40,382 nt of DNA from NCBI GenBank assembly GCA_965657965.1, contig CBFHQM010000023.1:1-40382 (forward strand), given 5' to 3'. The notes beneath the pieces were generated by a model. It did no database searches and was not told where the DNA came from. It worked only from the letters and a program-made list of their open reading frames with translations. Shown here in pieces: positions 1 through 9,600 of the stretch; the stretch's first letter is position 1, and each line of letters opens with the position of its first letter. This DNA comes from UBA8752 sp965657965 (GTDB lineage: Bacteria; Bacteroidota; Bacteroidia; Flavobacteriales_D; Sanyastnellaceae). The position numbers and the translations under genes were made by a program.

Positions 1-408
1 TTGAGCGACGAGGAAATCCAGCGGATGAAGGACGAGGCTGCAGCCAATGCAGATTCCGACAAAGAAGCCAAGGAGAAAGTCGAGGTCTTGAACCAAGCCG
101 ACGGACTTGTTTTCCAAACGGAAAAGCAACTCAAGGAGTTTGGCGACAAGCTGCCAGAAGACAAAAAAGCCCCCATCGAAACGGCCATGGCCACATTGAA
201 GGAGGCCCATGCCGCCCAAGACATAGACGCTTGTAAAGCGGGAATCGAAGCCCTAAACCAAGCGTTCTCCGCCGCGAGCGAGGACATGTACAACGCCAGC
301 CAAGGTGCCGGTGAAGGTGCCAATCCCGATGCCGGTGCAGCGGGCGGCGCAGAAGGCGACGAGGAAGTCACCGACGTCGACTTTGAAGAAGTCAACGAAG
401 AGAAGTGA
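1..408 (+). CDS. dnaK: Molecular chaperone DnaK (Hsp70), C-terminal fragment
   Basis: This is the last 135 residues of an Hsp70 chaperone; the gene enters from outside the window, so the TTG at position 1 is an internal codon and not a start. The sequence matches the alpha-helical lid of DnaK: it opens with the SDEEIQRMKDEAAANA helix, continues through a lysine/glutamate-rich helical bundle (QTEKQLKEFGDKLP), and ends in a flexible Gly/Ala/Asp tail finishing DVDFEEVNEEK, the usual acidic end of bacterial DnaK. DnaK is a cytoplasmic ATP-dependent chaperone working with DnaJ and GrpE; the nucleotide-binding domain and most of the substrate-binding domain lie upstream and cannot be judged. A hairpin terminator follows 18 bases after the stop, so it probably ends its own transcript. 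Confidence 0.93.
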   Translation: MSDEEIQRMKDEAAANADSDKEAKEKVEVLNQADGLVFQTEKQLKEFGDKLPEDKKAPIETAMATLKEAHAAQDIDACKAGIEALNQAFSAASEDMYNASQGAGEGANPDAGAAGGAEGDEEVTDVDFEEVNEEK

Positions 409-425
409 TTCTCCCTCTACAGTTC

Positions 426-458
426 AAAAAAAGGCGATCCCTCGGGGTCGCCTTTTTT
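426..458 (+). terminator. Rho-independent terminator after dnaK
   Basis: An A-rich run leads into a stem reading AAGGCGATCCC / GGGGTCGCCTT, with one G-T wobble and a two-base TC loop, followed by a run of six Ts. The flanking A and T runs extend the stem and would let it work on either strand. It lies between the dnaK stop and the next gene. Confidence 0.85.
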
Positions 459-534
459 GTTCCTACTGGAGAACCCTACCGCCCCGTGAGGTGTTTCTTG
501 CTTCCCCCCTCTTGTGCAACAGAAGCAAGACCAC

Positions 535-2868
535 ATGAACGCTGATCACAATACCGACGACTTCCTCGCAGAAAACCGATNNNNNNNNNNGGTTACGGTT
601 TTTTCGGGTTGGCGGGCTTCTCAAATCGGCTTCAACTATGATTTCGAAGCTTTCTTCCCACAAGGCCAGCCCGAAACGGCGTTTTACCTTCAATTCCGGG
701 AGGCGTTCAGCACCGACAACGACTTTATTCTCGTTGGGGTGCGGCACGAGGACGGCATTTTCAATCGGGAGTTTCTCGGCGCAATCCGGTCGCTATCGGA
801 CAGCCTAGAAAAGGTCTCTGGCGTCACCCAAGTCATGGACCCCACCCGAATCCGCCTTCCGGTCCAGGACCCAGTTTTGGGCATGGTGTTTCAGCGGCCC
901 ATACTCAGGTGGGACGCACCTGAGCACTACCTCGCCGACAGTGCCTATCTCTGGCGTGACGACCAGTGGGTGGGCAGCCTGCTCAGTTCTGATGGCCAAT
1001 CTCTCGCCCTTACTGTGGGGCAAACGGCCATGCTCTCCAAGCAAGGCTGCGATGAAATCGCCGCCAACGTAGATGCCGTTCTAAACCATTGGCGCGAAGC
1101 GCTGTCCCAGCAAGGGTTAACAGTGGAAACACACCGCGCTGGCAGGGCGCATGCACAGGTCCACTACGTTTCCGTCATGGAACGTGAAGTGGCGCTGTTT
1201 GTTGGACTCGGCCTCATCCTGCTCATCACATTTCTCTACTTCGCTTTCCGCACGTGGTGGGGCATTGTGATTCCCTTAACCGTGATCCTTCTAAGTGGCT
1301 TGGGCACCTTGGCCTTTATGGAGGTTACGGGGAAAGGAATCGACATTATGACCATTGTGCTGCCCACGATCATTTTCGTTGTGGGCATGAGTGACGTGGT
1401 GCACATCATTACGCGCTACATGGACGAGCTCCGGGGTGGCCTCCCCCCTTTTTCGGCTCTGCGTAAAGCCTTTAAAGAAGTCGGACTGGCTACTTTTTTA
1501 ACCTCACTCACCACCGCACTCGGCTTTTTGACCCTACTGTCCTCTGCCATAGGTCCCATCCGAGAATTCGGTTTGTACACTGCAGCGGGGGTCTTCATTG
1601 CCTTTGGACTCGCTTTTACGCTGCTACCGGCTGTTTTGATTCGGTCCCAAGCCCCGATTCGACAGGCCGAAGGTGCGTCCTCGACCTCCGCCTCGCCTTG
1701 GACCCCTTGGCTCTCCCGCTGGTTTATCCGAATCGTTCGGAACCGCAGCATCATCTTGACCGCTACGGCCCTTCTTTCCGCTGCGAGCATTGGGCTGGTG
1801 TCGCAAATCGAAGTCAACAATTACCTGCTTGAGGACCTCCGAGAAGACGACCCACTGAGACAAGAGTTCAATTTTTTCGAACGTGCATTTTCAGGTGTTC
1901 GCCCGTATGAACTCGCCCTCGAATTCGAGCCTGGACGGGACATTATGGCGGAACCCAAAGTTTTGGCCACCATCGACAGCGTTGAACACTGGCTCAAGAC
2001 CGACGTCGGCGCCGGAAGTGTTTTGGGACCCGCCATGGCCGCCAGGACCGCCCACCGGCTGATGAATGGCGATCGGCCTTCTGCTGATCAAATCCCCGAA
2101 GGGGCCGCCTTGGATCGCCTCCTCAAACGGCTCACGAAATGGGGCAAGGGGCGCGACGGAGAAGCCTCGGGTCCAGGTTGGACAGATGTGGTGAACACCG
2201 ACATCGGACTGGCCAGAATCACAGCAAAAACAGCAGACCTAGGTGCCAAAGCGCTGGCCAAGCGCAACGCTGTATTTCAAGCCCGTCTCGATGCCCACAT
2301 GGCAAAGAACTTTGATTCGCCCCCCTTCACAACGCACATCACAGGAACCGCCAGTCTAATCGACCTCAACAACCGATTCCTTGCCTCCGACATGGTCTTG
2401 GGCCTGCTGATCGCATTTGCCGCAGTGGCGCTGATTGTGGGCCTTTTGTTTCGCAGCCTCAAAATGACCCTCATCTCATTGGTTCCCAATGTGCTCCCTC
2501 TGCTTTTTATCGCAGGGTTCATGGGCGCCTTGGACATCGACTTGAAGGTGTCCACCTCCATCATTTTTACCATTGCGTTTGGCATCGCAGTGGACGACAC
2601 ACTTCACTTTTTAGCGAAGTACCGCATCCTACTCCGACAAGGACGCACCCCAATTTGGGCCCTGCGCAGGACTTTCCTTTCCACAGGCAAGGCCATCGTG
2701 GTCACCTCCATTATCCTGTGCGGAGGATTCGCCACCCTGATGCTCAGCAGCTTTGAAGGCACATTCCACATCGGCCTCCTCGTGTCGTTGACCCTTTGTT
2801 TCGCCGTGGTTGTCGATTTGGCCGTTCTTCCTTTGTTGCTTCTCCCAAGACGAAGGAAGGCGACCTAA
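535..2868 (+). CDS. RND superfamily (MMPL-type) exporter, N-terminus interrupted by gap
   Basis: This is an inner-membrane transporter of the RND/MMPL class, proton-driven exporters of hydrophobic or lipid substrates; the substrate here is unknown. Numbering from the ATG at 535, the protein is about 777 residues with two repeats. Each has a periplasmic loop followed by a helix bundle: one from about residue 219 (VALFVGLGLILLITFLYFAF) with GMSDVVHI at 284-291, and one from about residue 620 with GIAVDDTLHF at 683-692. The aspartates in these helices are the usual proton-relay positions. The loop starting FNYDFEAFFP is typical of the region just after the first helix. That helix is missing, because the Ns fall exactly there, so start and reading frame across the gap are provisional; a GTG at 514 is also in frame. 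It is 9 bases upstream of the asparaginase gene and likely co-transcribed. Confidence 0.8.
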   Translation: MNADHNTDDFLAENRXXXXVTVFSGWRASQIGFNYDFEAFFPQGQPETAFYLQFREAFSTDNDFILVGVRHEDGIFNREFLGAIRSLSDSLEKVSGVTQVMDPTRIRLPVQDPVLGMVFQRPILRWDAPEHYLADSAYLWRDDQWVGSLLSSDGQSLALTVGQTAMLSKQGCDEIAANVDAVLNHWREALSQQGLTVETHRAGRAHAQVHYVSVMEREVALFVGLGLILLITFLYFAFRTWWGIVIPLTVILLSGLGTLAFMEVTGKGIDIMTIVLPTIIFVVGMSDVVHIITRYMDELRGGLPPFSALRKAFKEVGLATFLTSLTTALGFLTLLSSAIGPIREFGLYTAAGVFIAFGLAFTLLPAVLIRSQAPIRQAEGASSTSASPWTPWLSRWFIRIVRNRSIILTATALLSAASIGLVSQIEVNNYLLEDLREDDPLRQEFNFFERAFSGVRPYELALEFEPGRDIMAEPKVLATIDSVEHWLKTDVGAGSVLGPAMAARTAHRLMNGDRPSADQIPEGAALDRLLKRLTKWGKGRDGEASGPGWTDVVNTDIGLARITAKTADLGAKALAKRNAVFQARLDAHMAKNFDSPPFTTHITGTASLIDLNNRFLASDMVLGLLIAFAAVALIVGLLFRSLKMTLISLVPNVLPLLFIAGFMGALDIDLKVSTSIIFTIAFGIAVDDTLHFLAKYRILLRQGRTPIWALRRTFLSTGKAIVVTSIILCGGFATLMLSSFEGTFHIGLLVSLTLCFAVVVDLAVLPLLLLPRRRKAT
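581..590. other. Assembly gap (10 Ns)
   Basis: Ten ambiguous bases sit where the first membrane helix of the following transporter should be encoded. Ten is a common placeholder length, so the real missing length is unknown. The bases on either side (AGAAAACCGAT on the left, TTACGGTTTTTTC on the right) are imperfect inverted copies of each other, which could fold back or reflect a misjoin. Confidence 0.95.
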
Positions 2869-2877
2869 ATTGGACAC

Positions 2878-3876
2878 ATGCTGCAACGCCGTGCCTTTTT
2901 GCGCAGGGCAGCCGCCATGGCTGCCGTGCTTGGACTTGACCCCATGCGCCTGATTGGCGCAGAAACTGCAATTCCAGAGCCTTTGGGTGGTTTGGCCGAC
3001 GTCGCTCGGTTTCGCCAAGGACATATGCTTAGCACATGGTATCACGGCATGGTCTCCAATGAAGAAGGCTGGCGGCAAATGCAAGCCGGAGGCAGCGCCC
3101 TGGATGCCGTTGTCGAAGGCACTGCCTTGGTCGAAAGTGACCCTACGGGCACATCAGTGGGCCTAGGCGGTCGGCCAGACCGAACAGGAAAAGTCACCCT
3201 CGATGCCTGCGTCATGGCCCCAAGTGGCGACGCAGGCGGCGTGTGCTTTCTGGAAGACATCGAGCACCCAGTGAAGGTCGCCCGAGCTGTTATGGAGACC
3301 ACCCCCCACGTGCTCCTCGCTGGCGTTGGCGCCCGAGATTTCGCGCTGAGCAGAGGGTTTGAATCCCGAAACCTCTTGACATCCGAAAGTGCCGCAGCTT
3401 GGGAAAAGTGGCGGGCCAGCGCAGAGTACAGGCCCATCATTAACGTGGAAAACCACGACACCATTGGCATGATCGCCCAAGACTTAGAAGGCAACCTTGC
3501 AGGAGCTTGTACCACCAGCGGCTTGGCCTACAAGCTTCGTGGACGCGTGGGCGACAGCCCCATCATTGGCGCAGGCCTCTTTGTCGACAACGAAGTGGGG
3601 GCCTGCACGGCCACTGGCCTGGGCGAAGCCGTCATGAAGACCTTGGGCTCATTCTTGGTCGTCGAGCTCATTCGACAAGGCCGCGACCCGCAAACCGCAT
3701 GCGAAGAAGCCGTCGATCGCATCAAGAGGAAAATGCCCGTGAAAGATTTACAAGTGGGCTATTTGGCCATGGATGCCAAAGGCAATGCCGGCTCCTGTGC
3801 CATTCACAGTGGTTTCAATTATGCCCGAACAGTGGCAGGTCAAACCGAAATGATTGACGCCCCTCATCGCTCCTGA
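2878..3876 (+). CDS. Glycosylasparaginase / isoaspartyl peptidase family (Ntn-hydrolase), Tat signal
   Basis: The 332-residue protein belongs to the N-terminal-nucleophile hydrolases that cleave N4-(beta-N-acetylglucosaminyl)-asparagine. The precursor self-cleaves before a threonine, which becomes the new N-terminus and nucleophile. Here the site is HDTIGMIAQD with Thr195, very close to the position expected for the Elizabethkingia-type bacterial enzyme. Downstream GDSPIIGAGLFVDNEVGA and TGLGEAVMK are conserved substrate-pocket blocks. The N-terminus, RRAFLRRAAAMAAVLGL, is a twin-arginine-like leader, so export of a folded enzyme is likely. It starts 9 bases after the exporter stop and ends 3 bases before the prenyltransferase start, so the three genes look like an operon. 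Plain isoaspartyl peptidase activity is the alternative; the length and HDTIG context favour glycosylasparaginase. Confidence 0.87.
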   Translation: MLQRRAFLRRAAAMAAVLGLDPMRLIGAETAIPEPLGGLADVARFRQGHMLSTWYHGMVSNEEGWRQMQAGGSALDAVVEGTALVESDPTGTSVGLGGRPDRTGKVTLDACVMAPSGDAGGVCFLEDIEHPVKVARAVMETTPHVLLAGVGARDFALSRGFESRNLLTSESAAAWEKWRASAEYRPIINVENHDTIGMIAQDLEGNLAGACTTSGLAYKLRGRVGDSPIIGAGLFVDNEVGACTATGLGEAVMKTLGSFLVVELIRQGRDPQTACEEAVDRIKRKMPVKDLQVGYLAMDAKGNAGSCAIHSGFNYARTVAGQTEMIDAPHRS

Positions 3877-3879
3877 CCC

Positions 3880-4815
3880 ATGACCGCTCTTCCCCTCTCC
3901 AGCAAGCGAAGCAACCTGCGCGGACTGATTGTCCTTGCACGGCCGCTCAATTTGACCATCGCAGCGCTCACCTTGCTGCTGATTCGATACGGCTGGATGA
4001 CGCGTTGGGTCACCGGAGGACCCCACCTTCAAACCTCTGTCAATCAGGTTTTTGAGGCCACACTGGTGATGGTTTTGCTCATGGCCGCAGGGAACATTAT
4101 CAACGCCTATTTCGATGTTCAAGAGGACCGCATCAATCGGCCCCAACGCGCTTTGGTGGACCGGACTGTTAAGCGACGTGTCTTGATTGTGACACATCAA
4201 GTTTTGAACCTGATCGGTTTGTTGATCGCCGCCCACCTGTCTTGGAGTGTGGGTTCTGTTGGGCCCTTGATTCTGGCCATCATGGTGAGCTGGATTCTTT
4301 GGCGTTACAGTGCCAGCTGGAAGGCCAAGCCCTTGGTAGGAAACCTCTCCATCGCCTTTTTGCTGGGAATGGTTCCCTTATGGCTGGCCTCTTTGGAAGC
4401 TTCAGGGGCAGGCCCAGAGCTTCAAAGAGATTTGCTTCAAAACCTAGGGGCATACGGAGCCATGGCCATGGCCATTGGAATGGTTCGAGAGCTGGCAAAA
4501 GACGCCATGGACATGGAAGGCGACGCCGCGGCAAAAAAATCCACCTTCCCCCTCTGGAAGGGCGAGAACCTCACCCGGAGACTTTGTTTGGTGCTGTGGA
4601 TCTGTGTGGCTCTGATGTACGCTGCGGGCATCCAACATTGGGGGGGCATTGAGGAATGGCCCAGCTGGATACAATGGGCAACCCCATTCCCCGGGTGGGC
4701 GGCTTGCCTCTTCCTTTTGCTTCAGCGCAAAACCCGATGGAAGACCCTGTCAAGGGCCACCTTGGCCACCTTGATCTTGGGCATTGTACAATGCGCTTGG
4801 ATCCCTGGAATTTGA
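3880..4815 (+). CDS. UbiA-family prenyltransferase (geranylgeranylglycerol-phosphate geranylgeranyltransferase-like)
   Basis: This 311-residue integral membrane protein has about eight or nine hydrophobic helices and both aspartate motifs of the UbiA superfamily. The first is N75-A-Y-F-D79-V-Q-E-D83, the second D208-A-M-D211-M-E-G-D215; in the family these bind the Mg2+-diphosphate of the prenyl donor. Bacteroidota homologues are usually annotated as geranylgeranylglycerol-phosphate geranylgeranyltransferase, but that activity is inferred from archaeal relatives, and quinone or other lipid acceptors are possible. The ATG lies 3 bases after the asparaginase stop, indicating translational coupling. 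With the MMPL exporter two genes upstream, a role in making or moving a prenylated lipid is reasonable but unproven. Confidence 0.85.
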   Translation: MTALPLSSKRSNLRGLIVLARPLNLTIAALTLLLIRYGWMTRWVTGGPHLQTSVNQVFEATLVMVLLMAAGNIINAYFDVQEDRINRPQRALVDRTVKRRVLIVTHQVLNLIGLLIAAHLSWSVGSVGPLILAIMVSWILWRYSASWKAKPLVGNLSIAFLLGMVPLWLASLEASGAGPELQRDLLQNLGAYGAMAMAIGMVRELAKDAMDMEGDAAAKKSTFPLWKGENLTRRLCLVLWICVALMYAAGIQHWGGIEEWPSWIQWATPFPGWAACLFLLLQRKTRWKTLSRATLATLILGIVQCAWIPGI

Positions 4816-4973
4816 TTCTGTTCTGCCTTCGATTCACTTCAGCTTAACGCAGGCTTCCCATTGCCGTTCCGGTGAGCTCGGCATTTTACGAAGAGTTAAA
4901 ACAGAACCAACATCCAGCTTGAAATCGAGATTGAGATTGCGACAGCTATTTCAATCCAAATATTCATTTCGCC

Positions 4974-6500
4974 ATGAAGGCCCTGCTTTTCTCATTGTCC
5001 TGCCTGCTGACCAGCGCTCTCTTCGCCCAGAACACCATTCCTGTCTCGGGAAGCACTGGAACCACCACATGGACCTCCAACAATGTCTACATCCTGACTG
5101 GATACGTCTTTGTAGAATCGGGGCAAATCCTCACCATTGAACCCGGTACGGTCGTGAAAGGAGCCCCTGGAAGCGGAGTGGACGCTTCGGCCTTGATCGT
5201 CACCAAAGGTGGACAACTGATCGCCGACGGAACGGCTGAATCCCCCATCATTTTCACGTTTGAAGGCGACCCACTCGATGGTTCAGTGGCTTACGACACC
5301 CGCGGCCAATGGGGAGGCATCATCATTTTGGGCAATGCCACGACCAACTTCGGGGGGCCTGCGCAAATCGAAGGAATTCCAACCGACAACAATCTCGCAG
5401 AATACGGAGGCGATGATGACGCCGACAACAGCGGCATTTTGCGCTACGTGTCGATTCGCCATGGAGGAACCGAGCTTGGCGCAGCCAACGAGATCAACGG
5501 TTTGACTTTGGCGGGTGTGGGCAGCGGCACCACCCTCGACCACATTGAAATTGTCTCCAACTTGGATGACGGCATTGAATTTTTTGGTGGAGCCGTTTCG
5601 GCCACACACATCCTTGTTGCCTTTTGTGGAGACGACAGCTTCGACTGGGATCAAGGCTATCACGGTGCAGACAACTCGCATTGGTTGGCCATCCAAGACC
5701 AACCCGGACTGAGTGGAGACCGAGGCGGTGAGTTGGATGGAGACGACTCCGATGATGGAAACGTTTCTGCCGATGAGATGCCCTTGGCCACACCCACGGT
5801 CACAGGATGGACCATTGTCGGCGTTGGTGATGGCCAAGGCTTGCTGTTCCGAAATGGTTCTGGCGGCCACGTGAGCAACGGCTTGTTCGCCAACGTTGCA
5901 GAGGGCATCGAAATCGAAGACAAAGAGTCACCTCTCGATGCATTTGACCTTTACCTCGCAGGCGACCTCACCTTGAGCAACATCAAAATGTTCAACTGCG
6001 AAGATGCCTTGGACTATGATGGAACTGAAGTGGAAGATGGAGACGCTCAGTTGGACGTCTATGCTGCCGACAATGGCATAGAAATCATGAACGATTTGGA
6101 CATCGATGACCAATTCAATTTTGACGCAGCAGGACAGCAAGCCACCGATCCCATCAATGTAGACAGCGAATACGGGTCTGGTCAAGACTGGGCACTCGGA
6201 TGGACATCATGTGACGAGCGCTCTCTCTTTGGTGACGGCATCTCTCAGGTCAACACTCTCTCTGGAGAGCAAGCCGTTTTGGCCTACCCCAACCCTTGCA
6301 CAGATGTCGTGACGTTTGCCCTTCCTTCCGAAGCCGTGACCCAATGGATCTTGGTGAACGCCAATGGCCATTGGATTCGTTCCGGTTCAGCACAGGGAAA
6401 AGAGCTCACTATCGACGCTTCAGCACTTCCGACAGGCGCTTACTTCATGCGCGGAACCGATGGAAATCGTCACTGGTCTACCATCATTAGCAAGCGCTGA
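4974..6500 (+). CDS. T9SS-secreted parallel beta-helix protein with type A sorting domain
   Basis: The 508-residue protein begins with a signal peptide (MKALLFSLSCLLTSALFAQ, cleavage about residue 19). Residues about 30-400 look like a right-handed parallel beta-helix: GQILTIEPGTVVKGAPG, GGQLIADGTAESPIIFTFEG, RGQWGGIIILGNATTN and YGGDDDADNSGILRYVSIRHGG are repeated strand-turn rungs. Several loops are very acidic (DGDDSDDGN), suggesting calcium or cation binding. Residues about 430-508 (VLAYPNPCTDVVTF through GAYFMRGTDGN) are a T9SS type A sorting domain, removed during export through the type IX system. The gene is followed at 184 bases by a TonB-dependent receptor, a pairing I know from other Bacteroidota, which suggests the two act together at the surface. 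The ligand is not evident. Confidence 0.85.
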   Translation: MKALLFSLSCLLTSALFAQNTIPVSGSTGTTTWTSNNVYILTGYVFVESGQILTIEPGTVVKGAPGSGVDASALIVTKGGQLIADGTAESPIIFTFEGDPLDGSVAYDTRGQWGGIIILGNATTNFGGPAQIEGIPTDNNLAEYGGDDDADNSGILRYVSIRHGGTELGAANEINGLTLAGVGSGTTLDHIEIVSNLDDGIEFFGGAVSATHILVAFCGDDSFDWDQGYHGADNSHWLAIQDQPGLSGDRGGELDGDDSDDGNVSADEMPLATPTVTGWTIVGVGDGQGLLFRNGSGGHVSNGLFANVAEGIEIEDKESPLDAFDLYLAGDLTLSNIKMFNCEDALDYDGTEVEDGDAQLDVYAADNGIEIMNDLDIDDQFNFDAAGQQATDPINVDSEYGSGQDWALGWTSCDERSLFGDGISQVNTLSGEQAVLAYPNPCTDVVTFALPSEAVTQWILVNANGHWIRSGSAQGKELTIDASALPTGAYFMRGTDGNRHWSTIISKR

Positions 6501-6617
6501 CCAAAACGCGAATCAGGGTTAAATCCCTCCCGCATCTACCTCTCTCATCCACAATCGGAGACTGGCGTCTATCGTCCGGCTCCGGTTGTTGACGCTGAGA
6601 CCACCAAAAGAAAAAGA

Positions 6618-6640
6618 GCGGTTAACATCAGGGTAACGTG
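6618..6640 (+). promoter_or_regulatory. Direct repeat upstream of TonB receptor, possible regulator site
   Basis: GTTAACA at 6621-6627 is followed 11 bases later, one helical turn, by GGTAACG at 6632-6638; a related GTTAAAT lies further upstream at 6518-6524. Spaced TTAACA-type repeats resemble the phosphate-response boxes known from Firmicutes, but I know of no established Bacteroidota site with this sequence. It may simply be chance. The repeat is about 45 bases before the receptor start codon. Confidence 0.25.
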
Positions 6641-6684
6641 TTGAGGGAGCTTCTGCATTCATTTTGCAGAACAAATTAGAGCAC

Positions 6685-9600
6685 ATGCGTTTGCTTCAGC
6701 TCCTGGTCATCTTGGCCACAGCATTTACAGCCCAATCTCAAGGGGTCATCCGCGGTAAAATCAACGATGGCCATACCGGCGAAAGCCTGATTGGCGGCAA
6801 CGCCTTCATTGAAGGCACCACCAAAGGAGCCATGGCCGACTTAGACGGCAACTTCAGCTTGGAAGGCTTGGCCCCAGGCACCTACAATGTTGTTGGACGG
6901 TTCATTGGATACCGCCCCATCGTCCAAGAAGTGGTGATTGTCGGAGACGATGTTCAAGTCATTCAGTTCAACCTTTTCCCGGAGACGTTTGTAATCGAGC
7001 AAGCCGCCGAAGTGGTGGCCAAGGTGGACCGTGCTCGGGACACCTACATGGAGAACATCAAGAAGAAGTCTGCCGCCAGCATTGACTACATCTCGAGCCA
7101 GCAAATCAAACGCACGGGTGACAACGATGCTGCCAGCGCCATGAAGCGCGTGTCAGGTGTCTCTACAGTGGGCAACTTCATTTTTGTCCGGGGCCTTTCG
7201 GACCGTTATCTCAAAACCACGTTGAATGGTGCCGAGGTTCCATCCATGAACCCACGCAGAAACACCATCGAAATGGACCTCTTCCCCACCAACTTGGTGG
7301 ACAACCTGAAGGTGGTCAAAACGCAAACTGCCAACTTGCCATCGGATTGGGCGGGCGCATACATCTCCGTAGAAACCAAAGACTTTCCGGACCAGTTCAT
7401 GTTCAACTATTCCAGCAGCTTGGGATGGAACACCAATACCACGGGCAAAGAAGTGCTGTCCAGCCAACGCGGCAGCAAAGACTGGCTCGGTTACGACGAT
7501 GGTTCAAGAAGCTTGAGCCCAGTGGCTCAGGCAGCAGCCCAAAATGGATGGCCCAGTACTGTATCTGTCTCTTTTGCAGATCAAATCCAGTTCCTCATCG
7601 ACCGCGACTTGCTGTCCAGCAGCGTGGTACAAGACGCCCTCAACGGTTGTGGCTTGGGGTCATTGAATGACATTGCTGCATACGGTGACGCCCAATGCTT
7701 GCTCACCGGTCTGGGATATGCCGACCAGTGGGGCGCCGCTCAATTGGGAGACTCCTTGTACTTCCAAGCTGGCATTCCTGCATCCATTGAGGCCAACCAA
7801 GGCCTCACCGATGTGGGTCAGAGCTTTGAAAACACTTGGGAGCATGTCCGCCGAACTGCGGCCATGGACATGAAGCACTCCATCACTTTTGGCAATCAAA
7901 CTTCTCTGTTTGGGCGTCAACTCGGATACACCTTTGGGGCCCAGTACGCCCGCAATACCCGAGGCTACCAAGACGGAATCTATGGCCGTTGGGCCGCTGG
8001 AAACGTGGCGGGAACGGACGCCCTTGACATGCAACAGCGCTACACGGACGAGCGCACCAACGAAACCCACCGTTGGAACACCCTGTTGAATTTGAGCTAC
8101 AAACTGAACGAGTTCAACAAGGTCTCCTTGATGGGCATGACCATCACCAGTGGAACCAACAGCGCCCGATTCCAAGAAGGACTCAACCCCCGGGATGGCG
8201 ACGAAATTCAACAGCAGCGCTCACACCGCTACCAAAGCCGCACCCTGAACACCTTTCAATTGCGAGGCGAGCACTACATGCCACAATCTGAGTTCACCAT
8301 TGACTGGGTGGCCAGCCGTTCTGACGGCCGCATGAGCACTCCGGACTTGCGCGTGCTGTTCAACAACTACATCGACAACACCGAAGCCCTGGTTGACGAG
8401 GCCGTCTTCTTTGATGCCGACGGAACGGTGCTCGACCCCTCGGATTCCGGTGACATCTTGGATGAGATCGAAGGCTTGGTGGACGACGGTGTTTTGAGCA
8501 GCAATTGGGCGGAAGACGTGGCGGGAACAGTGGAAGCCCTTCAACAAGAAGGTGTGGCCATTGGCAACATGGAGATCCCCACCGAAACCAACCGGTTCTA
8601 TAGCATTCGCCCCGATCGCTACCCCGCCCCCAATCGCTTTTGGCGCGACCTAGAAGAAAGCAAAACCGACATCAAGGTCAACGTGAGCAAGCCCGTGTTC
8701 TCGGGCCAAGACCGCCTAGAAGGCAAGCTCTCCTTTGGTGGAAGCTTCGTCAGAACGGAGCGCAGCCAGCAGGAAGAGGCGTTCACTTTCGCGGCTTCTG
8801 GACAGTTCTTTGACGCTTTCGGAGGAGATCCCACCCAATACTTCGCTGACCCCAATCTGGTTGTGTCGCAGGGCACGGACTTCATTCAAACCAACAACGT
8901 GAGCAACCCGGGCAATTCCGATGCCGGGTTCTTGAACGTATTGGGCACTTACGCCATGCTCGATGCACGGGTCAACGAGCGGCTGAGCGGAAACTTGGGC
9001 ATGCGTCTGGAGTCTGCCAGCATGAGCATTGAAAGCAACCGGGACACCTCGGACCAGACCCCTGAGCAGATTGCCAGCAACCGGGGCACATTGGACGAAA
9101 CCAACTTGTTGCCCTCGTTCAACATGACCTACGTCTTGGGCAAGGTTGACCCCATTCGGACCACCAACTTGCGCGCGGCTTACAGCAAAACATTGGCCCG
9201 TCCGGTTTTCCGTGAGAAAGCCCCGTTCCGTGGATTCGACTTCGAGACCTTGCAAACCCTGAAAGGCAACCCTTCACTGGGACAAACCCGCATCGACAAT
9301 GTGGACTTGAAGTTGGAGCACTACCCCACCTTGGGCGAGATGATCTCTGCGGGGGTGTTCTACAAGCACTTCAGCGACCCCATCGAGCAAACGCAGGTTC
9401 TCGAGGCTGTGAACGAAGAGCTGACTTGGTCCAATGTCCCCTATGCAGATGTGATGGGCGTGGAGTTTGAAGCCAAGAAAGACTTGGCCAATGTGACCAG
9501 CGCACGCTTCTTCAAGGACCTCTCGATTTCTGGCAACGTGACCTTGATCCGTTCTTCCGTCAAGATTCCAGACGCTGAGCTGGAGAGCATCCGTGCACAG

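Noticed and set aside
1..3. TTG as a start codon for the first gene
   Set aside because: The sequence is the C-terminal lid of DnaK, so the gene is cut by the window edge.
463..747. Minus-strand frame across the N gap
   Set aside because: It overlaps the exporter coding frame, spans undefined bases and shows no protein features.
6516..6529. AGGGTTAAATCCCT near-palindrome after the beta-helix gene, considered as a terminator or operator
   Set aside because: The stem is only about four to five bases with no T run; too weak to call.
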